Part shown: positions 7,140-16,075 of the stretch, in pieces | Numbering within the stretch: the stretch's first letter is position 1 | Layout: each line of letters begins with the position of its first letter | Origin: JAVEYA01 sp034003745 | Lineage (GTDB): Bacteria > Bacillota > Peptococcia > DRI-13 > PHAD01 | Assembly (NCBI GenBank): GCA_034003745.1 | Contig: JAVEYA010000010.1 | Coordinates: 1-38,771 of the forward strand | Length of the DNA: 38,771 bases | Reading direction: 5' to 3' | Notes under the pieces: model-generated | What the model saw: only the letters and a program-made list of their open reading frames with translations | Database searches by the model: none | Told to the model about the DNA's origin: nothing | Program-made: the position numbers and the translations under genes

Positions 7140-8540
7140 ATGTTGGAATTTATCGGTTTTCTGCCCCATCCTCCCCTCATCATTCCGGAAGTGGGCGGCG
7201 ATGAAGCCGGAATGATTGCCGCCACGCAAAAAGCGATGACGTCTTTGGCAGCGGAGATTAAGACAGTGAATCCCGACGTTCTGGTTCTCATCACGCCGCA
7301 CGGGCCTGTCTTCAGCGACGCGGTAACCATTACGGCGGCCGAGACGCTGCGGGGGGATATGGCGCAGTTTGGCGCGCCCCAGATTAAACTGGAATTCAGC
7401 CTGGATCTGGAGGCTGCCGGGCGGGTAAGGGACTTTTCTAAAGATACGCCGGTCCCCGTTGCCCTGCTGGATAAACCGACGCGCTCGCGGTTCAACTGTT
7501 CCGACAGGCTGGATCATGGCTTGTTCGTACCGCTCTATTTTGTTTCCCGGGCCGGCTGGCAGGGAAAAATACTCCCCGTCAATATGGCTTTCTTACCTTA
7601 TGAGGAGCTTTATGATTTCGGCGGAATACTGCGCGCGGCGCTGGATGACTTAGGGCGGCGCTGGGTCTTGTTAGCCAGCGGCGATATGTCCCATTGTCTG
7701 CTGCCCGGCGCTCCGGCTCCCTATTCGCCTAAGGGAGCGGAATTTGATCATATTATCAGGCAGGCCGTCGCCTCGGGGGATGTGCCTAAAATATTGTCTT
7801 TGGAAAAAGATTTTATCGAAGAAGCCGCCGAGTGTGGCCTCAGGCCGCTGGTGATGGCCCTGGGCGCGCTGGAAGGATACGAGATAGCAGCTTCCGAGTT
7901 ATCCTATGAGGGGCCGTTTGGGGTAGGCTATTTTACGGCCAGGCTGCAGCCGGGCAAAATTGATCCCAGCCGGGCCTTCAGCCGGGAGTTTTACCGCAGG
8001 CGCCAGGAGAAGATGGAAAAAAGAAGGACGGCGGAGTCGCTTCCGGTGAGATTGGCCCGGGAGAGCATCGCGTATTTTTTAACCAAAGGACAAATCCTGG
8101 ATCTGCCGGCGGAATACGTGGATTTACAGACCGGCGGAGCCGGTGTTTTTGTCAGCCTGAAAAAGCAGGGAAACTTAAGAGGCTGTATCGGTACCGTGGA
8201 AGCGACCCAAAAGAACCTGGGACTGGAAATTATTCATAATGCCGTTTCCGCGGCTTGCCGGGATCCCCGTTTCGAGCCGCTGCAGCTGGAGGAATTGCAG
8301 GAAGCGGAGATATCGGTGGATGTGCTGGAGGCTCCGGAAGACATCACGGGAATCGCGGAGCTGGATCCCCGGATTTATGGCGTAATTGTCAAAAAAGGTT
8401 CCCGGCAGGGTTTATTGCTGCCGAATCTGGAAGGTATTCATGACGCGGCCGAACAAGTGGAGATCGCCAAACAGAAAGCCGGACTGCGCCGTGAAGATAA
8501 TGTGACCCTTTCCAGGTTTAAGGTAACCCGTTATACCTGA
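7140..8540 (+). CDS. amrA: AmmeMemoRadiSam system protein A (LigB/MEMO-like domain plus AMMECR1 domain)
   Basis: The 466-residue protein has two domains. Residues 1-270 are a class III extradiol dioxygenase/MEMO-like fold (FLPHPPLIIPEVGG at the start, LITPHGP and SGDMSHCL metal-site-type motifs). Residues 295-466 are an AMMECR1 domain with the hallmark LRGCIGTVE and ACRDPRFEPL. These domains co-occur with a radical SAM enzyme across bacteria and archaea as the AmmeMemoRadiSam system, whose biochemical role in bacteria is unsettled. The start is two bases after the GGDEF/HD-GYP stop with GAAGAGGT as ribosome site, and the radical SAM partner follows 14 bases downstream. A separate protein B gene is not in the window, consistent with its function being supplied by the N-terminal domain. 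Confidence 0.9.
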   Translation: MLEFIGFLPHPPLIIPEVGGDEAGMIAATQKAMTSLAAEIKTVNPDVLVLITPHGPVFSDAVTITAAETLRGDMAQFGAPQIKLEFSLDLEAAGRVRDFSKDTPVPVALLDKPTRSRFNCSDRLDHGLFVPLYFVSRAGWQGKILPVNMAFLPYEELYDFGGILRAALDDLGRRWVLLASGDMSHCLLPGAPAPYSPKGAEFDHIIRQAVASGDVPKILSLEKDFIEEAAECGLRPLVMALGALEGYEIAASELSYEGPFGVGYFTARLQPGKIDPSRAFSREFYRRRQEKMEKRRTAESLPVRLARESIAYFLTKGQILDLPAEYVDLQTGGAGVFVSLKKQGNLRGCIGTVEATQKNLGLEIIHNAVSAACRDPRFEPLQLEELQEAEISVDVLEAPEDITGIAELDPRIYGVIVKKGSRQGLLLPNLEGIHDAAEQVEIAKQKAGLRREDNVTLSRFKVTRYT

Positions 8541-8554
8541 AAGCAGGTGAGCAA

Positions 8555-9430
8555 ATGTCCCACCATTTGCATCGGGCCAGGTACGCCCGCTCCTTAAATA
8601 ATGCGGAAAAAGAGGTTCAATGTTTGCTGTGTCCGCATTTATGTAGAATTGCCCTGAATCAAAGGGGCAAATGCCGGGTGCGGGTGAATCGGGAGGGGAC
8701 GCTTTTTGCGGAAAATTACGCGAAGGTAACGGCTGCCGCGCTGGATCCCCTTGAAAAGAAACCTTTGAAGCGGTTTTTCCCCGGGAAGAAAATATTCTCG
8801 TTAGGCACGTTCGGCTGCAACTTAAGCTGTGGATACTGTCAGAACTGGCAGATTTCCCAGAGTGATACCGTTCGGGCTGATCTTGTTTTGCCGGAAGAGG
8901 CGGTGAAGAAAGCGCAGGAATTGCAGGCTTACGGCAACATCGGCCTGGCCTATACCTATGCGGAACCGCTGATTTGGTATGAATATGTATTGGACACGGC
9001 CAGACTGGCCCGTGCAGCCGGCCTGAAGAATGTTTTGGTCACCAACGGTTATATTAATCCGCAGCCGCTGCAGGAAGTGCTGCCCTACCTGGATGCAGTC
9101 AATCTGGATATCAAGTCTTTTACGGAAGATTTTTATCGCCGGGTGTGCGGAGGAAGTCTCCGGCCCGTCTTGAAGAATGCCGCGATAATTGCTGAATCTG
9201 CGCATTTGGAGATTACCACGCTGTTAATCCCCGGATTCAATGACAGCCCGGAAGAAATCGGGCGGCTAGCGTCTTGTATTGCCGCAATCGACAAAAATAT
9301 CCCGCTGCATCTGACGCGATACTTTCCTTATTATAAGTTCGCTCAGCCGGCCACCTCCCTGGAAAGTATGTATAAAGCCCGGGACAGGGCCGCTGTGTAT
9401 TTGTCCGACGTCTTTTTGGGAAATATTTAA
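8555..9430 (+). CDS. amrS: AmmeMemoRadiSam system radical SAM enzyme
   Basis: The product resembles pyruvate formate-lyase activating enzymes. The SAM cluster motif CxxxCxxC is C88, C92 and C95 in FGCNLSCGYCQNW. An N-terminal group of four Cys (C23, C26, C30, C40) is typical of this subfamily. The enzyme uses a [4Fe-4S] cluster to generate a deoxyadenosyl radical. At 291 residues it is somewhat shorter than many members, mainly at the C-terminus. It follows the AMMECR1 protein by 14 bases with a GCAGGTGAG ribosome site, so both are surely co-transcribed. Target unknown; a glycyl-radical-like or protein modification role is only conjecture. Confidence 0.92.
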   Translation: MSHHLHRARYARSLNNAEKEVQCLLCPHLCRIALNQRGKCRVRVNREGTLFAENYAKVTAAALDPLEKKPLKRFFPGKKIFSLGTFGCNLSCGYCQNWQISQSDTVRADLVLPEEAVKKAQELQAYGNIGLAYTYAEPLIWYEYVLDTARLARAAGLKNVLVTNGYINPQPLQEVLPYLDAVNLDIKSFTEDFYRRVCGGSLRPVLKNAAIIAESAHLEITTLLIPGFNDSPEEIGRLASCIAAIDKNIPLHLTRYFPYYKFAQPATSLESMYKARDRAAVYLSDVFLGNI

Positions 9431-9458
9431 TCCGGATGCTTTGCGCGCAATGTCGAAT

Positions 9459-9503
9459 TATTTTCAAGATGAAGAAGGAAAACAGGGTGAAATCTTGAAA
9501 ATA
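9459..9503. repeat. 12-bp inverted repeat in the leader of the second HD-GYP gene
   Basis: TATTTTCAAGAT at 9459-9470 is exactly mirrored by ATCTTGAAAATA at 9492-9503 around a 21-base purine-rich spacer. There is no T-run, so it is a candidate operator or leader structure between the radical SAM gene and the next gene. Confidence 0.6.
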
Positions 9504-9553
9504 GTACCCACGGGCATTTTAAACCCTTGAAATTACTGGAAAAGGAAGACATT

Positions 9554-10591
9554 ATGCGCTCAATTGACGTATCACAATTAAACAGCGGGATGAAAATTGC
9601 CAAGGCGATTTACGATGATAACGGACGCATCTTGTTGAATGTGGGCACTGTTCTGACCAGCCGGTATATAGAAAAACTGGATTCCCTGGGAATTCCTTTT
9701 GTCTATATCGAGGACGAGATTGTCGGTCACCTTGAAGTGGAAGACCTGATACATGACCGCATAAAAATACAAACAATCAAAGCCCTAAAACAGATTACCG
9801 AAAATATCAGATTGAGGGCGGAAGTTGACCTGCGCCAAATCAGCGATATGGTCAACAGCATTCTGGACGACTTGCGGGGCGTGCCCAATCTGGTAGTCCA
9901 ACTGTTGGATATCCGGGCAGGTAATATGTATGTCTATAACCATTCCGTTTCCGTGTGCGTTTTGAGTTTGATCACCGGCATGTCGCTGAGTCTGGATGAA
10001 CTGAAAATCAAAACATTGGGGATGGGCGCTATCCTGCATGACATCGGCAAATCCTTAAGCGAAGGGCCGGAACATACGCTGCACGGCTTTGAAATCCTCC
10101 GGAGCAACAAGACCTTAAACGTCACCGCGGCCCACGTAACCTATCAGCATCATGAAAGATACGACGGGGAAGGGTATCCCCGGCAGTTAAAAGGTGAAGA
10201 AATCCATTTATACGGCGCGATTGTAGCCGCAGCCAACTATTACGATAATCTGGTGTCCAATCCGGACCCGGCAAAGCGTCTCCATCCGTACCAGGCACTG
10301 GAGGTAGTCCTGGCGGAAAGCGGCCGGGCGCTTCATCCCGATGTCGTAAAAGCTTTCTGCAAAAACATTGCCCCTTATCCGATTGGTTCCACCGTACGTC
10401 TCAACGACGGTTCCATCGGCGTGGTCATCTCCATAGATCAGAATATGCCCTCGCGTCCGGTGGTGAAGGTCGTTGCCAACGGACACGGCGTCTTGTTGCA
10501 AGAGTTTCCGGACCTGGATTTGATGGAAGCGCCGACTTTGTTTATTGTGGATATTATTAACGAAAAGGAACGCCGCGATATTATCTTCTAA
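9554..10591 (+). CDS. HD-GYP-like phosphodiesterase/response protein with C-terminal extension
   Basis: The 345-residue cytoplasmic protein starts with a region like the DUF3391-type N-terminus of HD-GYP proteins (SQLNSGMKIAKAIYDDNGRI, then a helical region). It has an HD-GYP domain with HDIGK, HHERYDGEGYP and ANYYDN; the usual DAMTTNRPY segment is replaced by YYDNLVSNPDP. The C-terminal 70 residues (YPIGSTVRLNDGSIGVV) look like a small beta-barrel. The ATG at 9554 has AAAGGAAG seven to ten bases ahead; the longer frame from 9527 lacks one. It follows the amr genes and ends at a strong terminator, so it is likely the last gene of the unit. The altered motif leaves c-di-GMP hydrolysis probable but not certain. 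Confidence 0.88.
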   Translation: MRSIDVSQLNSGMKIAKAIYDDNGRILLNVGTVLTSRYIEKLDSLGIPFVYIEDEIVGHLEVEDLIHDRIKIQTIKALKQITENIRLRAEVDLRQISDMVNSILDDLRGVPNLVVQLLDIRAGNMYVYNHSVSVCVLSLITGMSLSLDELKIKTLGMGAILHDIGKSLSEGPEHTLHGFEILRSNKTLNVTAAHVTYQHHERYDGEGYPRQLKGEEIHLYGAIVAAANYYDNLVSNPDPAKRLHPYQALEVVLAESGRALHPDVVKAFCKNIAPYPIGSTVRLNDGSIGVVISIDQNMPSRPVVKVVANGHGVLLQEFPDLDLMEAPTLFIVDIINEKERRDIIF

Positions 10592-10620
10592 ATTTGTGAA
10601 ATAATAGATCTGCTGCCTAT

Positions 10621-10654
10621 AAAATTGTGAATCCTGCAGGATTCACAATTTTTT
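10621..10654 (+). terminator. Rho-independent terminator
   Basis: A perfect 32-bp palindrome (10621-10652) with a CCTGCAGG centre ends in six T (10649-10654). It separates the c-di-GMP/amr genes from the arginine cluster. Confidence 0.85.
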
Positions 10655-10676
10655 ACACGATCTTAAAGAAAGAAAT

Positions 10677-10714
10677 GTTGCATAATTATGCATATAAATG
10701 TATAATAATCGATG
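10677..10714 (+). promoter_or_regulatory. argC promoter with ARG box (ArgR operator)
   Basis: The promoter TTGCAT (10678-10683), 17-bp spacer, TATAAT (10701-10706) overlaps a perfect ARG box core TGCAT-AATT-ATGCA (10679-10692). A second, weaker core TGTAT-AATA-ATCGA (10699-10712, one mismatch) covers the -10 region. Tandem ARG boxes over a promoter are the classic arrangement for arginine-dependent repression by ArgR/AhrC hexamers. The argR gene itself is not in the window. Confidence 0.85.
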
Positions 10715-10735
10715 TACTATGGCGAGGTGATCAGA

Positions 10736-11776
10736 ATGATTAAAGTTAGTATTTTGGGAGCGACAGGGTATACAGGGCAGGAATTGGCGAGAATGCTTTA
10801 CCGGCACGACGGGGTGGAGCTGACCGGCTTGGGTACGCAAAACTATGCCGGACAAAGATTCTCCGATATCTATCCGCATTTTAAAGGTGTTGTGGATACG
10901 GTTTGTCGCAGTATTGACGATACCGTACTGTTGGAAGAGGCGGACGTCGTCTTTTTGGCTTTGCCCCACGGTTTGAGTGTTCCTTATGTGGAGAAAGCCG
11001 TGCAGTTGGGCAAAAAAGTGATTGATCTGGGGGCAGATTTCCGGCTGAAGTCGCCGGATGTATACAGTAAGTGGTATAAGACCGCCGGACCCCAGGGAGC
11101 GCTTCTGGAGCAAGCAGTCTATGGCCTGCCCGAGTTGCAGCGTGAAAAAATCAAAAAGGCTCAGGTGGTAGCCAATCCGGGATGTTACCCGACGACAGCC
11201 CTTCTGGCGCTGGCCCCGTTATTAGCCTGCAAACTGATTGATACCGGGCATATTATTATCGATTCCAAATCAGGCGTAAGCGGCGCGGGCCGGAGCCTGG
11301 CCGTCGGTTCCCTTTACTCTGAGGTGGAGGGCGGCTTTAAGGCTTACGGTTTTCCCCAGCACAGGCATACGCCGGAGATCGAGCAGGAATTATCCCTGCT
11401 GGCCCAAGAAGATATCACAGTCTCCTTTACACCGCATCTTGTGCCGATGGTCCGGGGAATGCTCTCCACCATCTATACCAAGCCCCTTACCGGAGTGACG
11501 CCGGAGCAGATTACACAGACTTATCGGGAGTATTATGCCGGGGAACAGTTTATCCGGCTGATGGAGCAGGGCCAATACCCTCAGACCAAGTGGGCGCTGG
11601 GGACCAATTACTGTGATCTCGGGTGGTATTGGGATGAGCGGACTCAGGTTTTGAAGATTATTTCGGTGATCGACAATCTGGTGAAAGGAGCTTCGGGCCA
11701 GGCGGTACAGAATATGAACATCATGTGCGGGCTGGAGGAAGCGGCCGGATTGAATAAAATCGCAATTTATCCTTAA
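10736..11776 (+). CDS. argC: N-acetyl-gamma-glutamyl-phosphate reductase
   Basis: It catalyses the third step of arginine biosynthesis, the NADPH-dependent reduction of N-acetylglutamyl phosphate to the semialdehyde. The Rossmann start is ILGATGYTGQEL and the active-site Cys is C150 in NPGCYPTTALLAL. I chose the ATG at 10736 (346 aa) because GGCGAGGTGATC lies directly upstream; the longer frame from 10712 overlaps the operator. It is the first gene of a seven-gene arginine operon that ends at 18739. Confidence 0.97.
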   Translation: MIKVSILGATGYTGQELARMLYRHDGVELTGLGTQNYAGQRFSDIYPHFKGVVDTVCRSIDDTVLLEEADVVFLALPHGLSVPYVEKAVQLGKKVIDLGADFRLKSPDVYSKWYKTAGPQGALLEQAVYGLPELQREKIKKAQVVANPGCYPTTALLALAPLLACKLIDTGHIIIDSKSGVSGAGRSLAVGSLYSEVEGGFKAYGFPQHRHTPEIEQELSLLAQEDITVSFTPHLVPMVRGMLSTIYTKPLTGVTPEQITQTYREYYAGEQFIRLMEQGQYPQTKWALGTNYCDLGWYWDERTQVLKIISVIDNLVKGASGQAVQNMNIMCGLEEAAGLNKIAIYP

Positions 11777-11810
11777 AAGAGGCGACTGGCCTATAGTCTG
11801 GAGGGAAAAG

Positions 11811-13031
11811 ATGAAGACAGATTTTACAATTATCGCAGACGGGGGCATCACTGCACCGCAAGGTTTTAAGGCGGGAGCGGCCCAGGCTGCCGTCAAAAAA
11901 GCCGGGCGCTATGACCTGGCGGTAGTGGCTTCGGAAGTTTCGGCGATCGCGGCGGGGGTCTTTACGACCAATAAGTTTCAGGCTGCGCCGGTTCTCGTTT
12001 CACGCCGGCACCTGCAGCAGGAATCCGCTTGGGGCTTTGTCGTCAACAGCGGCTGCGCCAATGCCTGCACCGGAGAGCCGGGTCTGCAGGACGCCGTGAA
12101 AATGGCTCAGGATACGGCACAGGGGTTGGGCTGCAAGCCTGAAGCAATTCTGGTGGCTTCCACCGGCGTCATCGGCGTACCGCTCCCGCTGGAGCGCGTC
12201 ACTGCGGGAATCGCCGCGGCCTGCGGCAATCTTTCCAGGGAGCATGGAGAACTCGCCGCCCAGGCTATCCTGACAACGGATACCTTCAAGAAAGAATTGG
12301 CCGTAAAGTATGAGGAAGAGGGAAAAACCGTCACCCTGGGCGCTATGGCCAAAGGTTCCGGGATGATTCATCCTGACATGGCGACCATGTTGGGGTTTGT
12401 AACCACAGACGCGGCTATCACCAAGGACTGCCTGCAGCAGGCGCTCTGTGAGGCCAACAGTTACTCCTTTAATATGATTACGGTGGACCGGGATACCAGT
12501 ACCAACGATTCTTTGTTTATCCTGGCCAACGGCCAAGCCGGCAATCCTGTCATCGACAGCGCGGAGAGCGCTGCTTATGGTAGATTTTTGGACGCTTTGA
12601 CGTATCTTTGTACAGAGCTGGCCAAACTGATTGCCAAAGATGGGGAAGGCGCCACTAAGCTGATTGAAGTGCGGGTGCAGGGGGCCAAAACTCTGCAGGA
12701 TGCAAGATTAGCCGCCCGCAGCATTGCCGCATCCAATCTCGTGAAGGCGGCCATCTTCGGGGCGGATGCCAACTGGGGCCGGATTGTCTGCGCCCTGGGC
12801 TATTCCGGGGCGGACTTTGACCCGGCTCTGGCGGACGTCTATATCGGGGATCTGGCGATGGCCCAAAACGGGCAGGGCCTGAACTTTGATGAGGAGAAAG
12901 CGGCCCGCCTCCTTAAGGAGGATGCGGTGGTATTAAAAGTGGTCTTAAAACAGGGTCCTGCGGACGCAACAGCCTGGGGCTGTGATTTGACGTATGATTA
13001 CGTTAAAATCAACGGCGATTACCGCACCTAG
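11811..13031 (+). CDS. argJ: Glutamate N-acetyltransferase / amino-acid acetyltransferase
   Basis: ArgJ recycles the acetyl group from N-acetylornithine to glutamate, and in bifunctional forms also uses acetyl-CoA. The 406-residue precursor carries the autocleavage site KGSGMIHPDMATML, with T192 as the new N-terminal nucleophile of the beta chain. The cluster has no argA and no argE here, and argF acts on ornithine, so the cyclic pathway through ArgJ is complete. The ATG at 11811 has GGAGGG ahead. ArgB begins 14 bases downstream of the stop. Whether this copy is mono- or bifunctional cannot be told from sequence alone. Confidence 0.97.
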   Translation: MKTDFTIIADGGITAPQGFKAGAAQAAVKKAGRYDLAVVASEVSAIAAGVFTTNKFQAAPVLVSRRHLQQESAWGFVVNSGCANACTGEPGLQDAVKMAQDTAQGLGCKPEAILVASTGVIGVPLPLERVTAGIAAACGNLSREHGELAAQAILTTDTFKKELAVKYEEEGKTVTLGAMAKGSGMIHPDMATMLGFVTTDAAITKDCLQQALCEANSYSFNMITVDRDTSTNDSLFILANGQAGNPVIDSAESAAYGRFLDALTYLCTELAKLIAKDGEGATKLIEVRVQGAKTLQDARLAARSIAASNLVKAAIFGADANWGRIVCALGYSGADFDPALADVYIGDLAMAQNGQGLNFDEEKAARLLKEDAVVLKVVLKQGPADATAWGCDLTYDYVKINGDYRT

Positions 13032-13044
13032 AGGAGGAGTGAAC

Positions 13045-13905
13045 GTGCTGAGCGCACTGGAAAAAGCCAATGTCCTGACCGAAGCGCTGCCTTATATCCA
13101 ATCCTTTGCCGGGAAAACCATCGTCATTAAATACGGCGGCGCGGCGATGGATAATCCCGCCCTGGAGGAATTGGTCTTAAAGGATATTATCCTGATGAAG
13201 CTGGTGGGGATGAATCCGGTGGTCGTCCACGGCGGCGGTCCCGCTATTAATGAAGCCTTAAAAAAAATCAATGTACAGCCTAAATTCATCAACGGCCTGC
13301 GGGTGACCGATGAAGCCGTCATGGAAGTAGTGGAAATGGTGCTGGCCGGGAAGCTTAATAAAGGAATTGTCGGCAAGATGAACAGCTACGGCGGAAAGGC
13401 CGTCGGCATATGCGGCAAAGACGGAGATCTGATCGAGGCCCAAAAGATAGCCGGGCCGGATGATCTAGGGCTGGTGGGGGAAGTGGTGAAAATAAATCCG
13501 GAAATTATCGTCACCCTGACCCGGGAAGGATACATCCCTGTGCTGGCCCCCATTGGCATAGGAGCCGCCGGTGAAACCCTGAATATCAACGCCGATTATG
13601 TGGCCGGGGCCTTAGGCGGAGCGCTCAATGCCCATAAGCTCATCTTGCTGACCGATGTGGAAGGGATCTATCTCGGGGAGGGGCCGGAGTCTTTGGCTTC
13701 ACGTCTCACCCAAAATGAAATCCACGGGCTGATCGCCAGGGGCGTCATCAGCGGCGGAATGATTCCCAAGGCGGAGAGCTGCTTGAAAGCCCTGGAAGCA
13801 GGGGTGGAGAACGTGCACATTGTCGATGGCAGAAAGCCCCACTCGCTTTTGTTGGAAATCTTTACGAAGGAAGGAATCGGTACAATGGTGATGAAAGATG
13901 AATAA
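13045..13905 (+). CDS. argB: Acetylglutamate kinase
   Basis: It phosphorylates N-acetylglutamate with ATP and is often the arginine-inhibited step. Amino acid kinase motifs are clear: VIKYGGAAMDNP near the N-terminus and VVHGGGPAI. I chose the GTG at 13045 (286 aa) because AGGAGGAG (13032-13039) is correctly spaced; the longer frame from 12994 lies inside argJ. The N-terminal helix (LSALEKANVLTEALPYIQ) is the type associated with arginine-sensitive hexameric enzymes. The stop overlaps argD by 8 bases. Confidence 0.97.
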   Translation: MLSALEKANVLTEALPYIQSFAGKTIVIKYGGAAMDNPALEELVLKDIILMKLVGMNPVVVHGGGPAINEALKKINVQPKFINGLRVTDEAVMEVVEMVLAGKLNKGIVGKMNSYGGKAVGICGKDGDLIEAQKIAGPDDLGLVGEVVKINPEIIVTLTREGYIPVLAPIGIGAAGETLNINADYVAGALGGALNAHKLILLTDVEGIYLGEGPESLASRLTQNEIHGLIARGVISGGMIPKAESCLKALEAGVENVHIVDGRKPHSLLLEIFTKEGIGTMVMKDE

Positions 13906-15088
13906 TCATACAATCGTTAAAATGGGACTGGACTATGTGATGAATACATACGGGCGCCACGATTTCGCGCTGGTGCGGGGACAGGGCAGCTATGTCTGGG
14001 ACGCGGACGGCAACAAGTATCTGGACATGGTAGCAGGTATCGCCGTAAATAATGTCGGCCATTGCCATCCGAAAGTGGTGGATGCCATCACTGCCCAGGC
14101 CGGAATATTTCTGCATTGTTCCAATCTGTATTGGATCGAGCCCCAGGTAAAATTAGCCAAAATGCTTACGGAATATTCTTTTGCGGATAAAGTCTTTTTC
14201 TGCAACAGCGGGGCGGAAGCCAACGAAGCCGCCATTAAGCTCGCCAGAAAACGTTTTCATCTTAAATATGGCCCGGGCCGCGCGGAAATTATTACGGCTT
14301 TGAATTCTTTCCACGGCAGAACGCTGGCGGCGCTCACCGCCACCGGCCAGGAAAAGTACCAGAAAGGTTTCGAGCCCCTGGCGCCCGGCTTTACTTATGT
14401 GCCTTTCAATGACCTGAAGGCTTTGCAGGAAGCCGTCACTCCCCGGACCTGCGCCATTATGCTGGAACCGCTGCAGGGCGAGGGCGGCGTCAATGTGCCG
14501 GATGAAGGATATTTTGCCGGAGTCCGCCGGCTGTGTGACGAACATGACCTCCTGTTGATTCTGGACGAAGTGCAGACAGGGCTTGGCCGGACGGGAAAAC
14601 TCTTTGCCTATGAGCATTATGGAATTAAACCCGATATTATGGCCTTAGCCAAGGGATTGGGCGGCGGCGTACCTATTGGGGCCTGTCTGGCCGGCGGGGA
14701 ATGCGCCGAAATCTTCAAACCGGGCGATCATGCCGCTACCTTTGGCGGAAACCCCTTAGCCACAGCAGCGGGTCTGGCGACATTATCCGTAATTATCGAT
14801 GAGAAGCTATCCGAGCAGGCGGCGCAAAAAGGGGAATATATTAAGGAAAAGGTGGCCGCCCTGCAAGAAAAATATCCGGTTATCAGCGACATCCGGGGCC
14901 AGGGACTTCTGATTGGCATCGCCTTGGATACCGAAGCGAAGGCGATTCAGGCAAAATGCCAGGAAAAGGGAATGTTGATCAACTGCATGCAAAACAATGT
15001 CCTGCGTCTGGTTCCTCCGCTGAACATCTCCTATGAGGATTTGGATAAAGGGATTGGGATCATAGCGGAAGCCTTGGCGGAAATATAG
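13898..15088 (+). CDS. argD: Acetylornithine aminotransferase
   Basis: This PLP-dependent class III aminotransferase converts N-acetylglutamate semialdehyde to N-acetylornithine. The PLP lysine is K252 in MALAKGLGGG, preceded by ILDEVQTGLGRTG. The length of 396 residues is normal. It starts inside the argB end, which indicates translational coupling. Succinyl-diaminopimelate or ornithine aminotransferase activity is possible for this family, but the operon position fixes the main role. Confidence 0.96.
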   Translation: MNNHTIVKMGLDYVMNTYGRHDFALVRGQGSYVWDADGNKYLDMVAGIAVNNVGHCHPKVVDAITAQAGIFLHCSNLYWIEPQVKLAKMLTEYSFADKVFFCNSGAEANEAAIKLARKRFHLKYGPGRAEIITALNSFHGRTLAALTATGQEKYQKGFEPLAPGFTYVPFNDLKALQEAVTPRTCAIMLEPLQGEGGVNVPDEGYFAGVRRLCDEHDLLLILDEVQTGLGRTGKLFAYEHYGIKPDIMALAKGLGGGVPIGACLAGGECAEIFKPGDHAATFGGNPLATAAGLATLSVIIDEKLSEQAAQKGEYIKEKVAALQEKYPVISDIRGQGLLIGIALDTEAKAIQAKCQEKGMLINCMQNNVLRLVPPLNISYEDLDKGIGIIAEALAEI

Positions 15089-15115
15089 AAATAGATAGAA
15101 CGGGAGTGAGGGAAG

Positions 15116-16039
15116 ATGAATTTAAAAGGCCGTGATTTTATTACATTGGCCGATTTCACCCAGGAGGAGATCTGGTATCTCTTAGAATTGGCCCGTGACT
15201 TAAAAGCCAAGCAGAAACAGGGCATCCCCCATAAACTGCTCGAGGGGAAAACTCTGGCCATGATTTTTCAGAAGGCCTCCACCCGCACCCGGGTATCTTT
15301 TGAAGCGGCCATGTATCATTTGGGCGGCTTGGGTATGTTCTTAAGCAAAAACGACTTGCAGATCGGGCGGGGCGAGCCTATCCAAGATACGGCCAGGGTA
15401 TTGGCCCGCTACTGCGAAGGGATTCTTATCCGGACCTTTGCCCATCAGGAAGTGCTGGATTTGGCCAAATACGCCGATGTGCCCGTGATCAACGGCTTAA
15501 CCGACGACTACCATCCTACCCAGGCTCTGGCCGATCTTCTGACCATTTGGGAGCACAAGGGAAAACTGGCCGGGCTGAAGCTGGTCTTTGTCGGTGACGG
15601 TAATAATGTAGCCCACAGTCTGATGATTGCCGGCGCGCTGACGGATATGGAAATTGTCATCGCTTCACCGGAAGGGTACCAGCCTGATCCCGCGGTGGTC
15701 GCCAAGGCCCGGGCTTTAGCCTCTAAACCGGATAAAATAAAGGTCCTGAGCAACATCCAGGAGGCGGCCGCCGGAGCGGATATTTTATATACCGACGTCT
15801 GGGCCAGCATGGGACAGGAGCAGGAGTTCTCCGCCCGTAAGCAGGTACTGGAAAGCTATCAGATTAACAGCGATTTGCTGAAATGCGCGAATCAAGACGC
15901 GTTGGTCATGCATTGCCTGCCGGCTCACCGCGGTGAGGAAATAACCGATGAGGCTATGGAAGGACCGCAGTCGGTGGTCTTCGACGAGGCGGAAAACAGG
16001 CTTCATGCGCATAAGGCGATTCTGGCCGCTTTGCTGTAA
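15116..16039 (+). CDS. argF: Ornithine carbamoyltransferase (anabolic)
   Basis: It joins carbamoyl phosphate and ornithine to make citrulline. The carbamoyl phosphate site is STRTR (55-59), with HPTQALAD (133-140) and the ornithine-binding HCLP loop (266-269). The length of 307 residues is typical of the anabolic enzyme. A GGGAG ribosome site precedes the ATG. No carAB, arcA or arcC genes lie nearby, which supports the biosynthetic rather than deiminase pathway. Confidence 0.97.
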   Translation: MNLKGRDFITLADFTQEEIWYLLELARDLKAKQKQGIPHKLLEGKTLAMIFQKASTRTRVSFEAAMYHLGGLGMFLSKNDLQIGRGEPIQDTARVLARYCEGILIRTFAHQEVLDLAKYADVPVINGLTDDYHPTQALADLLTIWEHKGKLAGLKLVFVGDGNNVAHSLMIAGALTDMEIVIASPEGYQPDPAVVAKARALASKPDKIKVLSNIQEAAAGADILYTDVWASMGQEQEFSARKQVLESYQINSDLLKCANQDALVMHCLPAHRGEEITDEAMEGPQSVVFDEAENRLHAHKAILAALL

Positions 16040-16075
16040 AGAAGGAAATTTGAAATCCTAGGAGGAATAAAGAGT

